A stretch of 64,000 nucleotides of DNA from WRGT01 sp964450405 (GTDB lineage Bacteria > Spirochaetota > UBA4802 > UBA5550): the NCBI GenBank assembly GCA_964450405.1, contig CAYVCQ010000003.1:372001-436000 (forward strand), given 5' to 3'. The first letter of the stretch is position 1. Every line of letters starts with the position of its first letter. The translations under genes were made by a program, and so were the position numbers. Under the pieces are notes generated by a model. It had not been told where the DNA came from. It did no database searches and saw only the letters and a list, made by a program, of their open reading frames with translations. This document shows, one piece after another, positions 37,830 to 47,578 of this stretch.

Positions 37830-38489
37830 CTACAGGTATGATTCAATAAATTTCCTAACCTTCTCCCTGCCTTTAAATACCCCGAAATGCCCCTCGCATA
37901 GAATGTCGCAGTTTAGTGAAAGCATAAACTCAAGTGAAGCCTGGTAATCTTTTTTGCTGGAAAGCAGAGAGCTGTCAAGAGGTCCATGTACATCCTGCCC
38001 GAAAAGAACCAGCTGTCCATCGGACAACATGGTAAGAACAGATGAACCGGGAGAGTGTCCGGGTGTATGATAAAAATTTACATCAATTCCTCCGGCAATA
38101 AAAACTCTGCTGTTCCCGGATACTTTTATATCAACTTTCATCGGATCAATGTAAGTTCCGTACCATGAAGCGGCAGTTACCTCGGAATCCCCTCTTTCTA
38201 AATACTTCGCATCGAGTTCATGCGCCACGATACTGCAGCCGGTAAGTTCACGTATCTTCGCAGCGCCTCCTGTGTGATCATAGTGACAGTGTGTAAGAAA
38301 AAGATATTTTATATCAGACAAACCAGTGCCGGAATTTTTTATATTATCAATAATCCCCTTGTTCCCCTTACCTGTACCGGAATCGATCAGTGCTGATTCT
38401 TTACCTGCTGAAATAAGATAAACAGCAGCATCGGAGGAATTGGAGATACCCGGTCCCCCCACCTGATATATGTTTGATGTTATTTTCAT
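37830..38489 (-). CDS. MBL-fold hydrolase, glyoxalase II-like
   Basis: This 219-residue protein has the metal motif THCHYDH near 65, HELDAKY near 89, VNFYHTPGHSPGSS near 135, and VLFGQDVHG near 160, ending in CEGHFGVFKGRE. All ligands of a two-metal MBL site are visible. It hydrolyses an unknown thioester or ester. It is divergent from the REC-PAS-GGDEF gene, with the palindrome at 38658 between them. Confidence 0.86.
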   Translation of the reverse strand: MKITSNIYQVGGPGISNSSDAAVYLISAGKESALIDSGTGKGNKGIIDNIKNSGTGLSDIKYLFLTHCHYDHTGGAAKIRELTGCSIVAHELDAKYLERGDSEVTAASWYGTYIDPMKVDIKVSGNSRVFIAGGIDVNFYHTPGHSPGSSVLTMLSDGQLVLFGQDVHGPLDSSLLSSKKDYQASLEFMLSLNCDILCEGHFGVFKGREKVRKFIESYL

Positions 38490-38626
38490 AGATTGAACAC
38501 GTCTCCTGATTATTATTAAGCATCAGAACATTTTTTTTGTAAACATAAAAAGCACCGGAAATTGAATTTTACATATTGCCTATAATCAATCTGCAGTCGG
38601 TGAAAATTAAAATATTAACAAAAGAA

Positions 38627-38655
38627 TTGACAGCAGAAAAAGCGCACAATAAACT
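38627..38655 (+). promoter_or_regulatory. Sigma70-type promoter
   Basis: TTGACA (38627-38632), a 17-base spacer, then TAAACT (38650-38655). Faces the REC-PAS-GGDEF gene at 38807. The expected start of transcription falls inside the palindrome at 38658. Confidence 0.6.
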
Positions 38656-38657
38656 AC

Positions 38658-38691
38658 ATTAAGTTAAAAAAAGTACTTTTTTTAACTTAAT
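38658..38691. promoter_or_regulatory. Perfect 34-bp palindrome, likely operator
   Basis: The 17-bp arms are perfectly complementary around a central GTAC, with no loop. It starts 2 bases after a -10 box, so a dimeric regulator bound here would block transcription. A bidirectional terminator is the alternative. Confidence 0.6.
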
Positions 38692-38806
38692 CTTATTCTC
38701 AGGCAGGTTTATGATTATGGCTGACAAAAGCAGATACCTCTGCGGAATGCAGGTATAAAATGATTAAACAAATAAATCTGCATCATCCCTGCACAGGAAA
38801 TAATCA

Positions 38807-40504
38807 ATGATAAAGCCTGTTAATCTTCTCATAGTTGATGATGACCGTTTTATACTGCGTTCACTAACTCGTATGCTTAAACTCATTGATATGTTAAAGA
38901 TTTTCGAAGCTGAAAACCGTTCATCAGCACTGGATATACTCCACAACAATCAGATTGACTGTATTCTTATGGATTACTATATGGCAGACGTCACAGGTCT
39001 GGAGCTTATGGGTCTGCTGAAGGAAGAAAATATAAACATACCTGTTATTATGCTTACGGGACAGGGGGATGAGGAACTGGCAACTGCTATTATGAAGGCA
39101 GGGGCTTATGACTATATCTCAAAAAAACGTCTTTCAGAAAAAGACTTTTCAGAAACTCTCACAATCATGGTCAACAATGCAATTAGCCACTATGAGGAAC
39201 GAAAGGAAAAAGACAGAGCCCTTCTTGCACTGGAACTATCCGAAGCAAGATACAGAGGTCTTATAGAGAACTCTCCGATCCTGATTGTCCGTTTCTTCCC
39301 TGAAGAATATATGGTTTCATTTATAAATGATTTTTTCTGCAAATATTTCGAAAGCGAAAGAATCTCACTCCTCGGGGAGAACATCCTGAACCTTATGCCC
39401 AAGAGCAACCACGAAACTTTTTTAAATTTTGTCAACAGCGTCACACCGGAAAAACCCGTCGCTTCTTTCGAAATAAAAACCAAATCGAGCGACGGACAGA
39501 AATGGCAATTATGGACAATTCAGGGGATATTTGATCCTGAGGGAAAAACTGCCGAATACCAGTGCATGGGAGAGGACATCTCAGATTTAAAGAAAACCCA
39601 GGCACAGCTTATGGATCAGAGAAGATACCTTCAATCTATTCTTGATTCACAGGATAACATGATTATTGTTGCGGACAGAAAAAAAATATATGAAGTTAAT
39701 ATAACCTTTCTCCATTTTTTCGGTTTCTATTCCATTGATGATATGCATAAAAACTATGAGCGCATTTCTGAAATGACAGTCGAGATGGAAGGATACATGA
39801 AGCCTGAAGACGCAAAAACAATGTGGCTTGAAAATGTCACAGCGGATATGGCCGAGGGACAGTACCGCCTGATAGCTTTTAAACAGGAGGGATCTCAAAA
39901 TATTCATTTTTTTTCAATGAAGTTCCGGCCCCTTTCCATTGAGTCCGATATGTTTGTTGTTGAATTTTCAGATGTTACAGCGCTGGAGAAGCGGTCTAAG
40001 GAATTTGAAAACAGGGCTAATTATGATCCACTCACCCGTATATACAACCGACGCCGTTTCCTTGAACTGCTTGACCGTGGAATAAAAAATTCCCAGCATC
40101 TTAATCAGCCGCTAAGCATAGTATTTTTTGATATAGATCACTTCAAGAAGATAAATGACACATACGGTCACAACACAGGGGATGAAGTTCTAAAATCACT
40201 TGCATCTCTTACAACAACAACAATAAGAAGTACCGATATTTTTGCACGATGGGGAGGCGAAGAGTTCCTTGTTCTAATCGAATCCACAACACTTCGCGAA
40301 GCCGCAGCAATGGCAGACCATTTAAGAAAAGCCATTAAAGACTTTGAATTTCCCGATGTAAAAAATGTAACATGCAGCTTTGGAGTAACTGTTTATCATC
40401 ACGACGAAACTGCAGAGGAATTCATCAGCAGAGCCGACTCCGCTTTATATCAGGCCAAGGAGACCGGACGGAACCGTGTAGTGGGAATTAACAAAAAAAC
40501 CTGA
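38807..40504 (+). CDS. REC-PAS-PAS diguanylate cyclase
   Basis: This 565-residue protein has a receiver domain (about 5-120; IVDDDRFIL, phosphate site CILMDYY near 51, VIMLTGQ, YISKKRL), two PAS domains (about 148-265 and 275-395) and a GGDEF domain (about 400-562) with FARWGGEEFLVL near 480. RSTD, five residues before GGEEF, fits the inhibitory c-di-GMP site. It should make cyclic di-GMP under control of phosphorylation and PAS signals. No histidine kinase is adjacent. Promoter and palindrome lie upstream. Confidence 0.93.
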   Translation: MIKPVNLLIVDDDRFILRSLTRMLKLIDMLKIFEAENRSSALDILHNNQIDCILMDYYMADVTGLELMGLLKEENINIPVIMLTGQGDEELATAIMKAGAYDYISKKRLSEKDFSETLTIMVNNAISHYEERKEKDRALLALELSEARYRGLIENSPILIVRFFPEEYMVSFINDFFCKYFESERISLLGENILNLMPKSNHETFLNFVNSVTPEKPVASFEIKTKSSDGQKWQLWTIQGIFDPEGKTAEYQCMGEDISDLKKTQAQLMDQRRYLQSILDSQDNMIIVADRKKIYEVNITFLHFFGFYSIDDMHKNYERISEMTVEMEGYMKPEDAKTMWLENVTADMAEGQYRLIAFKQEGSQNIHFFSMKFRPLSIESDMFVVEFSDVTALEKRSKEFENRANYDPLTRIYNRRRFLELLDRGIKNSQHLNQPLSIVFFDIDHFKKINDTYGHNTGDEVLKSLASLTTTTIRSTDIFARWGGEEFLVLIESTTLREAAAMADHLRKAIKDFEFPDVKNVTCSFGVTVYHHDETAEEFISRADSALYQAKETGRNRVVGINKKT

Positions 40505-40571
40505 TCATTATCACTTTGGAACTTCTGCAAAGGGCAATCCAGATATTATCTCTTTCAATGCAGTTAATTCA

Positions 40572-41987
40572 TTAACTTTCTTCAATAAAATTAAAAGAAT
40601 CCAGCAGCTTGATTTTCCTTATAAATTCCTCGGTAAATATTTCATTCTCATGAAACCTGTTTTTATCTTTTAGAACTTTATATATACCGCTTAATTCATT
40701 CTGGCTGGCAATCGAACCTGTATGCAATTGTTTCTGATACTCATCCTCTGAGATTTTCTTCAGATTTAACGAAATCAGTTTTCTTTCCAGAAAATATTTA
40801 TCATATTCTTTAACAGTATTATTATCCTTTTTTATTTTATTGAGTTCATTAATTACATAGAAAACAGATCTCTCTTTGTTTATAATCTGGTTAAATAACT
40901 TAACATGGCGCATTTTTAATGCAATTAAAATCACCGTTAATGCAACGGTCTCTCTCTTTAAATTTTCGTATGTTAAAAAAACAAGATACACCGAGTTAAA
41001 CAGAACGTTAAGATCACTCAATGACAATGAAAAAGTCAAAGCCATTAAAATTCCGGAATACTGTAATTCCGCCGATAAATCTCCTGCGTCACTGTTTTTA
41101 TTTAATAATTCAGTTACAGCAGTTTCAGCGGATAAATACCTGCAGTATAATTCATTGATCTGATTGTCAGCCGGGATATTATATTCAAGATCAATAAATC
41201 TTCTAAGGAAGTTCCGCTCCTTCATATTATGCCCGAAAACGGTTTTAACAGAATGTCCCATCTGTTCCATATCAATGCCAAGTACAAAAATTACGCCATC
41301 AACATCAAAGAAATGTTTAAGCTTCTCAAGAACCTGAATAGCATGTTCGGGCCTGCAGCGGTCCAGCTCATCAATAAAGAAAATCAATGGTCTGGATTTC
41401 TGATCATGGCCGGCATCATTCTTTTGAAGTCCTTCGGCAAGCTCCCTTAACTGCTCTTTGAATCTCTTTACCTGATCCTTCGTTGCCGAATAATTCTTTA
41501 TCTGGTTTTCAAGCAGCCCTGAAATAAAATCGGAGAAAGCCTCCTCTGCTACCTTGTCAATATCCAGGGGCTTAAGATTGTCAGTTTTTATCGCAATGGG
41601 AATTGTTTTTTTCAGTATATCCTTACCGATTCTCTTAAATTTTTTAAACACTTTTCTGGCCCTTTCGATTTCAAAGCCCTGTTTTTTCAATTCATCAATC
41701 CCGGAGTTGATCTCGCCAATAAATGCGATTAAAGGATTATCCTGATAGTCTGTCTCCCATGCATTAAAGTAAATAGCCGGGAATCCATTATTTAAAAGAT
41801 GCTGTCTGAACATTTTTATAAATGTTGTTTTACCTGTACCCCATGGTGAATTAAGGCTTAACACAAAGGGCCCATCAATATTATGAAATAGCTGAGTCAA
41901 TACTATTGCACTTTGCTCTCTGTTCAGTTTATCATTTAGAAAGGGATTCTCTTTATCTATTTCAGGTTCAGCTATTCTCAATCTCAT
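40572..41987 (-). CDS. KAP-family P-loop NTPase
   Basis: This 471-residue protein has Walker A in LNSPWGTGKTTFIKMF near 50 and Walker B in PLIFFIDELDRCRPEHAI near 205, with VIFVLGIDMEQM after it, the marks of the KAP NTPase family. No obvious membrane helices interrupt the domain. KAP NTPases include phage-exclusion proteins such as PifA and other membrane-associated systems. A defence role is an inference; the gene lies about 2 kb before the accessory array on the same strand. Confidence 0.85.
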   Translation of the reverse strand: MRLRIAEPEIDKENPFLNDKLNREQSAIVLTQLFHNIDGPFVLSLNSPWGTGKTTFIKMFRQHLLNNGFPAIYFNAWETDYQDNPLIAFIGEINSGIDELKKQGFEIERARKVFKKFKRIGKDILKKTIPIAIKTDNLKPLDIDKVAEEAFSDFISGLLENQIKNYSATKDQVKRFKEQLRELAEGLQKNDAGHDQKSRPLIFFIDELDRCRPEHAIQVLEKLKHFFDVDGVIFVLGIDMEQMGHSVKTVFGHNMKERNFLRRFIDLEYNIPADNQINELYCRYLSAETAVTELLNKNSDAGDLSAELQYSGILMALTFSLSLSDLNVLFNSVYLVFLTYENLKRETVALTVILIALKMRHVKLFNQIINKERSVFYVINELNKIKKDNNTVKEYDKYFLERKLISLNLKKISEDEYQKQLHTGSIASQNELSGIYKVLKDKNRFHENEIFTEEFIRKIKLLDSFNFIEES

Positions 41988-42161
41988 TATGCGGCATCCT
42001 CCAGCGGATCTGTCTGCAGATTAGTCATCGTAAATTTTATAATTCCGGCATTTTACAGATTATGTTTGTATTGCTTTTTTTGGAACTGATAGATTTGTTG
42101 AACAGTGTAAATTCTCTGTCAAGGATGAAATACCGGATGGATTAAATTCGGGAAATATATT

Positions 42162-43307
42162 TTACAATCCGAATTCAATATAACTGCGGGCCTTCTCCAG
42201 CCTGCTTCCAATTTTACCAAGATCTTCCAGTGAGCGGATTTTTCTCTCTTTTCGTATTCTGGCAACAAGATCAACGGTGACATGTCCAAAGCCGGGTACT
42301 CTTAACAACTGGAGTGTATCTGCTTTATTGATGTTGAGCGGAAACATCTCCGGATTGAGTCTGGCCCATGCTTCTTTAGGATCTATTTCCAGATCAAGAT
42401 TGCCGCTTGAATCAAGGGGGATTTCAGTGTCTGTAAAACCGTATTTACGCAACAGCCAGTCTGTCTGATAGAGCCGGTGTTCACGGATGAGCATTTCGCG
42501 GTTTGTATACTTTGAGTTCTCGCCGGGAAGATCACTGTCCCCTGTACCTCTCTGGTATGCGCTGAAGTAAACCCGGGAGAGTTTCAAACGGCGGTAAAGA
42601 CCCCATGTATATTTTATAATTTCGTTGTCCGATTCTCCCGATGCTCCCACTACAAACTGAGTTGTCTGCTTTACCCTGCTGAACCGTTCACCTCTTGCAG
42701 TGAGACGGCTGATAAGCTTTATCGGCCTTATAACATCACTGAGGTAATCTTTCCCTTTAGTCAGCACTTTAAAATTCTCCTCGCCGGGAGTTTCAATGTT
42801 TACCGATACAGCACTTGCAAGTGATATAGTCTCCTCAATAGCAGCATCGGATGCACCGGGGATTACCTTCAGATGAAGATATCCTTTGAACTCCTCTTTC
42901 TTCCGGAGAATGGAAGCGATGTCGTTTATTGTCTGCATCGTTCTGTCAGGTGTGCCGTTTACTCCGCTTGTAAGAAAAAGTCCCGATACGGTACCCGTTC
43001 TATAGTAGTTAAGAAAGGCGCGAACTATCTCCTCCTTTGTGAGAGAGCACCTGCGGCTGTCATTACCAGCACGAAGCGGACAGTATCTGCAGTCATTTAC
43101 ACAGGAGTTTGACACAAGCGTTTTAAATAGAAAAGTCTGCCTCCCGTCGGGCATAATCACGGGGTATATCCACCTGTCATCGTTAGAGCGGGTTCTATGC
43201 TCATCTGGATTTTTTGTTCCGCATGCGCATGCAAGATCGTATTGGGAGTCCTGCGAGAGAATCTCAAGTTTTTCACGGGTATCGGGTTTTTTAATTATAC
43301 TAGACAT
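42162..43307 (-). CDS. Radical SAM protein with C-terminal HhH, DNA modification/repair type
   Basis: This 381-residue protein has a radical SAM motif in CVNDCRYC near 69 (CxxxCxxC), a preceding CACG motif, GYLHLKVIPGA near 140, VNIETPGEENF near 170, TQFVVGASGESD near 215, and a C-terminal helix-hairpin-helix segment (LLRVPGFGHVTVDLVARI near 335). This matches proteins labelled putative DNA modification/repair radical SAM. The partner glycosylase-like gene that often accompanies it is not in the window. Confidence 0.85.
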   Translation of the reverse strand: MSSIIKKPDTREKLEILSQDSQYDLACACGTKNPDEHRTRSNDDRWIYPVIMPDGRQTFLFKTLVSNSCVNDCRYCPLRAGNDSRRCSLTKEEIVRAFLNYYRTGTVSGLFLTSGVNGTPDRTMQTINDIASILRKKEEFKGYLHLKVIPGASDAAIEETISLASAVSVNIETPGEENFKVLTKGKDYLSDVIRPIKLISRLTARGERFSRVKQTTQFVVGASGESDNEIIKYTWGLYRRLKLSRVYFSAYQRGTGDSDLPGENSKYTNREMLIREHRLYQTDWLLRKYGFTDTEIPLDSSGNLDLEIDPKEAWARLNPEMFPLNINKADTLQLLRVPGFGHVTVDLVARIRKERKIRSLEDLGKIGSRLEKARSYIEFGL

Positions 43308-43516
43308 ATGACAAGTATATATCTTTGAATGCTTTTTTACAACTGTTTTTTAGTTTAAAAGATAGTTTTTGCAGTAACTACTCATAAACCGGAGGTATTT
43401 TTCTCCATCAGTCACTGTCTGCAGCGTAGAAAAACATCATAATTTTTATCTGTGACTTTTTGTATCAAAACAAAATCCATGTTTACCAATTAATATCTTT
43501 GAATATGGAGGATAAT

Positions 43517-44062
43517 ATGCAATATGCAAGCACTGAACTGATAAAGGAACATGAAACTATTAAAGTTTCATTGAGAGTTCTTGATGAAATTTCTCATCGC
43601 ATAGAATCCGGAAATGTTATTCCGGTTGAAGATATAACTGCACAGATTCAATTTTTAAAGCTTTTCGTAAACAGTTACCATCACTGCAAGGAGGAATGTA
43701 TTCTATATCCTGCAATGGAGGAATCGGGAATTCACAGGGAGAATGGCCCAATTGGAATGATGCTGGACCAGCATGAGACGTTACGGGAATATCTTCTGCA
43801 GATGGAGGATTCGGTATCTGTTACTCCGATAAAAAGGGATGAGTTTATCAAATCAGCACGAGGATATACCTCTCTGCTGAGATATAACATAAGGAACGAA
43901 AATTCAGTTCTTTTACCGATCGCCGATATGAAGATACCGCCTTTAAAACAGGAAAAAATTATCAGATCATTCGGAGAACTCGAGGAGAACGGCATAGGAA
44001 AAGAAACTCATGAAAAGCTTAATGAACTGCTGGAGGATTTTAAAAGGAAGTATCTGATGTGA
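43517..44062 (+). CDS. Hemerythrin-like HHE domain protein
   Basis: The 181-residue protein starts at ATG 43517, chosen for TGGAGG five bases upstream; an upstream frame extension lacks a ribosome site. HHE-type ligands include HETIK near 12, SYHHCKEECILYP near 55 and LDQHETLREYL near 83. In the last helix the usual HxxxE reads NIRNEN, with Asn in place of His, so one iron ligand may be missing. Such proteins bind a di-iron centre for oxygen or nitric-oxide sensing or storage. Confidence 0.82.
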   Translation: MQYASTELIKEHETIKVSLRVLDEISHRIESGNVIPVEDITAQIQFLKLFVNSYHHCKEECILYPAMEESGIHRENGPIGMMLDQHETLREYLLQMEDSVSVTPIKRDEFIKSARGYTSLLRYNIRNENSVLLPIADMKIPPLKQEKIIRSFGELEENGIGKETHEKLNELLEDFKRKYLM

Positions 44063-44075
44063 GATACATACTATA

Positions 44076-44954
44076 CTATCCTGCAGTTTTTATTTTGCAA
44101 TTATTCATCAGGCTCTCGTTATCAGGATGTCTGCCGTCTAATTCCAGCAGACGTTCGTTATAATCAGATGCTGAAGGCTTACAACTCTGGTCAATAATTG
44201 CAGAACAGAGTGCAGCAGTGAACTCCGCTGAAAGTATCAGAGTTCTGGCAGCCAGAAGGATTCCGGTATCTGCATCTATAAGATGAATATGCAGCTGCGC
44301 TTTAAAGTCGATATCTGCCGGCATCACAGGAATAGTCCGCAAATTATCCGGGACCAGATGAATTGAGAATGGTGAATATCCATTTACCGGTACCAGGTGC
44401 CTTTTGTAGTCCGTGAACTTATATACAAGAAGGATAATATCATCCTCTGTAAATAGCCCCAGCTGCACCGGCATTTTGCGTATAACCTCAATAACGTATC
44501 TTGAGGGACTTTTTAAAATAAATCTAAGTTCGTGATTATCTTTAAAATAATTATATTCAACAGCCTCCGGCCAGCTGGTCATGCCGGGGTGATAAAGCTC
44601 CCCCACTGTTAATGCATACTTAGTACTTTCCAGATCAGCATCAAACTCCCTGTCTTCCGGTTCTGTAACAAATCCCGTTTCAGAGTTATATTCAGAATCA
44701 ATGACTACAAAGCCGTTCTGTATTGCATATCCCCGGAGTACAGTTTTAACCGGTGCAGACATCAGCCTGTCGCGGTAATCAGACTCTGTCATATCGTTTA
44801 AGATATCTTTACGTAGGACACATAGTACCCTGTAGCCGCTGTTTCTTGTATAGACATACCATGGGGAGATATCATCCGGCAATGGGGTGTGATATTTTAT
44901 GTTTGGTTCGACATTTTCTTCTAATAGTTTTTTTATTATATGTTCTTTTGACAT
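44076..44954 (-). CDS. Hypothetical protein, first gene of the minus-strand array
   Basis: This protein of about 292 residues has no recognised domain. It is rich in mixed polar and aromatic residues (ISPWYVYTRNSGYRVLCVL near 30, VVIDSEYNSETGFVTEPEDR) and has no signal peptide or membrane helix. The ATG at 44954 is preferred. A longer frame reaching TTG 45020 starts in what looks like a -35 box (TTGACA) at the edge of the structured repeat. Function unknown. Confidence 0.5.
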   Translation of the reverse strand: MSKEHIIKKLLEENVEPNIKYHTPLPDDISPWYVYTRNSGYRVLCVLRKDILNDMTESDYRDRLMSAPVKTVLRGYAIQNGFVVIDSEYNSETGFVTEPEDREFDADLESTKYALTVGELYHPGMTSWPEAVEYNYFKDNHELRFILKSPSRYVIEVIRKMPVQLGLFTEDDIILLVYKFTDYKRHLVPVNGYSPFSIHLVPDNLRTIPVMPADIDFKAQLHIHLIDADTGILLAARTLILSAEFTAALCSAIIDQSCKPSASDYNERLLELDGRHPDNESLMNNCKIKTAG

Positions 44955-45040
44955 TGGGGTTTTCCATTTGAATTTTTTTTGATAGTTTGCTAGGTTGCTG
45001 GTTGCTATTTTTTTTGTCAAATGATACTTTTTGTGTTACT

Positions 45041-45070
45041 TAACTTTTGCGAGGGGATCCCCCCTAACCC
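45041..45070. repeat. Partial copy of the structured array repeat
   Basis: TAACTTTTGCGAGGGGATCC matches the left end of the repeat family; the rest has been replaced by other palindromic, C-rich sequence up to about 45180. Confidence 0.5.
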
Positions 45071-45190
45071 CCCTTGGATGAAGAAAGGGGGGGATGGTTT
45101 TGATGAAACTCATGGTGTATACACCAAACTCTTAACCCCCTTTCCTTACCCAAGGGGGTCGGCGTACCCGCCGGGGGGATTCTTTTTATT

Positions 45191-45386
45191 GTATACCGGG
45201 TGTGTACCAAACTTTTGCGAGGGTGGGGCCGGCCACCCCTACGCGTACCCCCCGTCTCCTCGACGGCGGAGGGCCTTGTCTTGCGGCGGCAGTATACTTT
45301 CAGTAGGCACCGCAGATGAACATCCTGTTCAGCTGCAGTGCAGGCAGCCGGCTTCCTTGACGGCTTTTCTTTTTAGTGGTGGTTTT
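45191..45386 (+). repeat. Structured array repeat, copy 1
   Basis: A hairpin GGGTGG/CCACCC (45221-45226 with 45233-45238), a long hairpin (45307-45315 with 45333-45341) whose stem is rewritten compared with the other copies but still pairs at 8 of 9 positions, and a last hairpin followed by a T-rich tract. It ends 27 bases from the EamA stop. ORFs across it are by-products. Confidence 0.75.
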
Positions 45387-45413
45387 ATTTTACAAAAATT
45401 TCTGTATAGAGAT

Positions 45414-46334
45414 TTATTTTGAACCTATGTATAGGAATACCATACTTATAAAAAGCAGTATTAGATCTAGGAATTTACTTTTTAGATTTTTTTCCCGTAA
45501 AACTATGCCGCCGAAGAAGAACGATACCATTACGCTGCTGCGGCGTATCATGCTTATAATGGAAATCATGGCTCCGTCGAGACTCAGTGAGTAGAAATAA
45601 ACAAAATCAGCAGCGCAGAGAAATATACTTATACTTATGATGAACCAGCTCCAGTGAAAGGCTGTTGTTTTTTTACGATTAGGGTACCATAGTATTAATA
45701 GAACTACACCCATCATAATGAACTGATAAATATTATACCAGGACTGTACAATCATGCGATCAAGCCCGATTCCGCCATGATCTGCAGGTGCTATTAGATA
45801 CTTATCATATAATCCGCTGGCAGCACCAAGTACCCCCGCCAGGACAATAAAATAAATCCACTTGTCACGCCTGAAGTCAATCCCCTCATTCTTACCGCTT
45901 TTACTCAGCATAAAAAATGAAATCACAGCCATGAGTACACCGGTCCACTGATACAAATTAAGACGTTCACCAAAAATAAGTAATGCCCCCATCAGCACCA
46001 TGACAGGACGTGTGGCATTGATTGGACCGACAATTGTCAGCGGGAGATGTTTCATACCAAAATAACCGAATAGCCATGAGCCAAGGACAATGCATGATTT
46101 CAGAATTATATATTTATGAACTTCCAGGCCCGCTGGGGGGACAAAGAAGATTGTCTGATTTAAGATGTCAGGATGTAATATTGAAAGAAGTATGAATGGT
46201 AAAAAAATCAGACTGGAGAATAGCGTATTTAAAAACAATACCGGAATTACTGCATTACCATTTAATGACTGTTTTTTGAAAACATCATAAAACCCCAGCA
46301 GGGAAGCAGAGATGAATGCAAGCATTAACCACAT
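45414..46334 (-). CDS. EamA/DMT-family transporter
   Basis: This 306-residue protein has ten hydrophobic segments in two halves, typical of the drug/metabolite transporter family. The second half carries an EamA-like repeat (GVLGAASGLYDKYLIAP near 165). It should move a small metabolite across the inner membrane. In the array, its 3' end is followed by structured repeat copy 1. Confidence 0.82.
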   Translation of the reverse strand: MWLMLAFISASLLGFYDVFKKQSLNGNAVIPVLFLNTLFSSLIFLPFILLSILHPDILNQTIFFVPPAGLEVHKYIILKSCIVLGSWLFGYFGMKHLPLTIVGPINATRPVMVLMGALLIFGERLNLYQWTGVLMAVISFFMLSKSGKNEGIDFRRDKWIYFIVLAGVLGAASGLYDKYLIAPADHGGIGLDRMIVQSWYNIYQFIMMGVVLLILWYPNRKKTTAFHWSWFIISISIFLCAADFVYFYSLSLDGAMISIISMIRRSSVMVSFFFGGIVLREKNLKSKFLDLILLFISMVFLYIGSK

Positions 46335-46381
46335 ACTGGTTAATTGAATTTATAATAAATTTTTGTCAAGGATGATACATT

Positions 46382-47416
46382 TTAATACAATTTATAATTC
46401 TTCATTAAATACAAATGGTAATCAGTCGCAATACTTTTCAGCTCTTCCTTTGTCATTGAACATAAAACTGACGGATAATCAGGTATAGATTTATCTCCGG
46501 TTTTATCTGATGCAAATTTTAAAAAGCTTTTTCCGGCGATATTGTATTCTGTTTTTTTGTGATACTGCAGATATGCAAATAACGGTATTAAACCTTCATA
46601 TGGCGAATCATATATCACTGATGATATTCCAAAAGCTCTTACTAATTCCGGTTTATCAATTTTTAATTTGTCCTTTGCTATCTGCATCCCCAGCAGCAGG
46701 CTTTCGGCGGATTTTCGGACACTATTCAATGTACATTTTTTTTCAGCGTAAGCCTTACGGACAGCTCTTCGTATATTGTCATTCAGGGGAACTCCAAGAT
46801 ATCCCTGTATACTGTTTTTTCCGGAAAGAATATCGAGAAATGTTATCTGGTCATACATTATCTCTTCACTTTTAATATAAATGCAGTGATCATAAAAAGT
46901 AACGCAGCTTGAACTAAGATCATCATATTTATACAACGGGATTATATTATAGTAATCAGATTCATCATTAAATAGAAGAGATTTGCCGGTTAGTTTTTCA
47001 CGTCTTCCATATATAATGTAGTCAAAACATGACGAGCTCATCTCTTTTTTAGATGTAAATTTCGCCAGTATGTTTTCTTTTTCAAGAGCAGCTTCTATTG
47101 CTGAAAGATTTTCACTGCTATAGGAATTTATATTTTTGTAAACATTCAGAAGTTCTTCTGCAAGTGACTTAATTTTTTTATCACTAACAGTGTTCATGTA
47201 TTTTATATATCTTGTCTGATTAAAAACCTCATCGTTGAGATCGGCAGATGTAATCGGTACATTTTCGAATTGTTTAACATAATGGGGATTCTCATTGAAA
47301 AGCAGAATCATATACGCATATAGTTTTTCACTTTCTATATTTTTTAATTCTGCTGAATACAATGCTCCACTTACAAGGGATATCAGTGTTGTCAGTATTA
47401 TGAGTACTTTTTTCAT
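46382..47416 (-). CDS. Exported hypothetical protein
   Basis: This protein of about 344 residues has a signal peptide (MKKVLIILTTLISLVSG). The ATG at 47416 is chosen because the longer frame to 47527 runs into a repeat fragment. The mature part is charged and mostly helical; no domain is recognised. It lies 47 bases upstream of the EamA start. Function unknown. Confidence 0.6.
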   Translation of the reverse strand: MKKVLIILTTLISLVSGALYSAELKNIESEKLYAYMILLFNENPHYVKQFENVPITSADLNDEVFNQTRYIKYMNTVSDKKIKSLAEELLNVYKNINSYSSENLSAIEAALEKENILAKFTSKKEMSSSCFDYIIYGRREKLTGKSLLFNDESDYYNIIPLYKYDDLSSSCVTFYDHCIYIKSEEIMYDQITFLDILSGKNSIQGYLGVPLNDNIRRAVRKAYAEKKCTLNSVRKSAESLLLGMQIAKDKLKIDKPELVRAFGISSVIYDSPYEGLIPLFAYLQYHKKTEYNIAGKSFLKFASDKTGDKSIPDYPSVLCSMTKEELKSIATDYHLYLMKNYKLY

Positions 47417-47482
47417 AAAGGATTCCATGTTTGTTTTTTTGTATGAAAGATTGATGGTATTTGATTTGATTTGTGTCAAGAA

Positions 47483-47537
47483 GTATACCGGGCGTGTATC
47501 AAACTTTTGCAAGGGGGATAGCCGCATCCCACTTAGC
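47483..47537 (+). repeat. Partial copy of the structured array repeat
   Basis: Contains the left edge (GTATACCGGGCGTG) and most of the first hairpin, with AAGGGGGATAGCCGCATCCC as in copy 5, then stops. It lies directly before complete copy 2. Confidence 0.6.
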
Positions 47538-47578
47538 GATAGTGGACATTATATTTATGTGATGTTGTATATTTTATC

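Noticed and set aside
38711..38810. Two very short leader frames before the REC-PAS-GGDEF gene (38711-38758 and 38760-38810)
   Set aside because: 15 and 16 codons, weak ribosome sites. The second overlaps the start codon as ATGA but could be chance.
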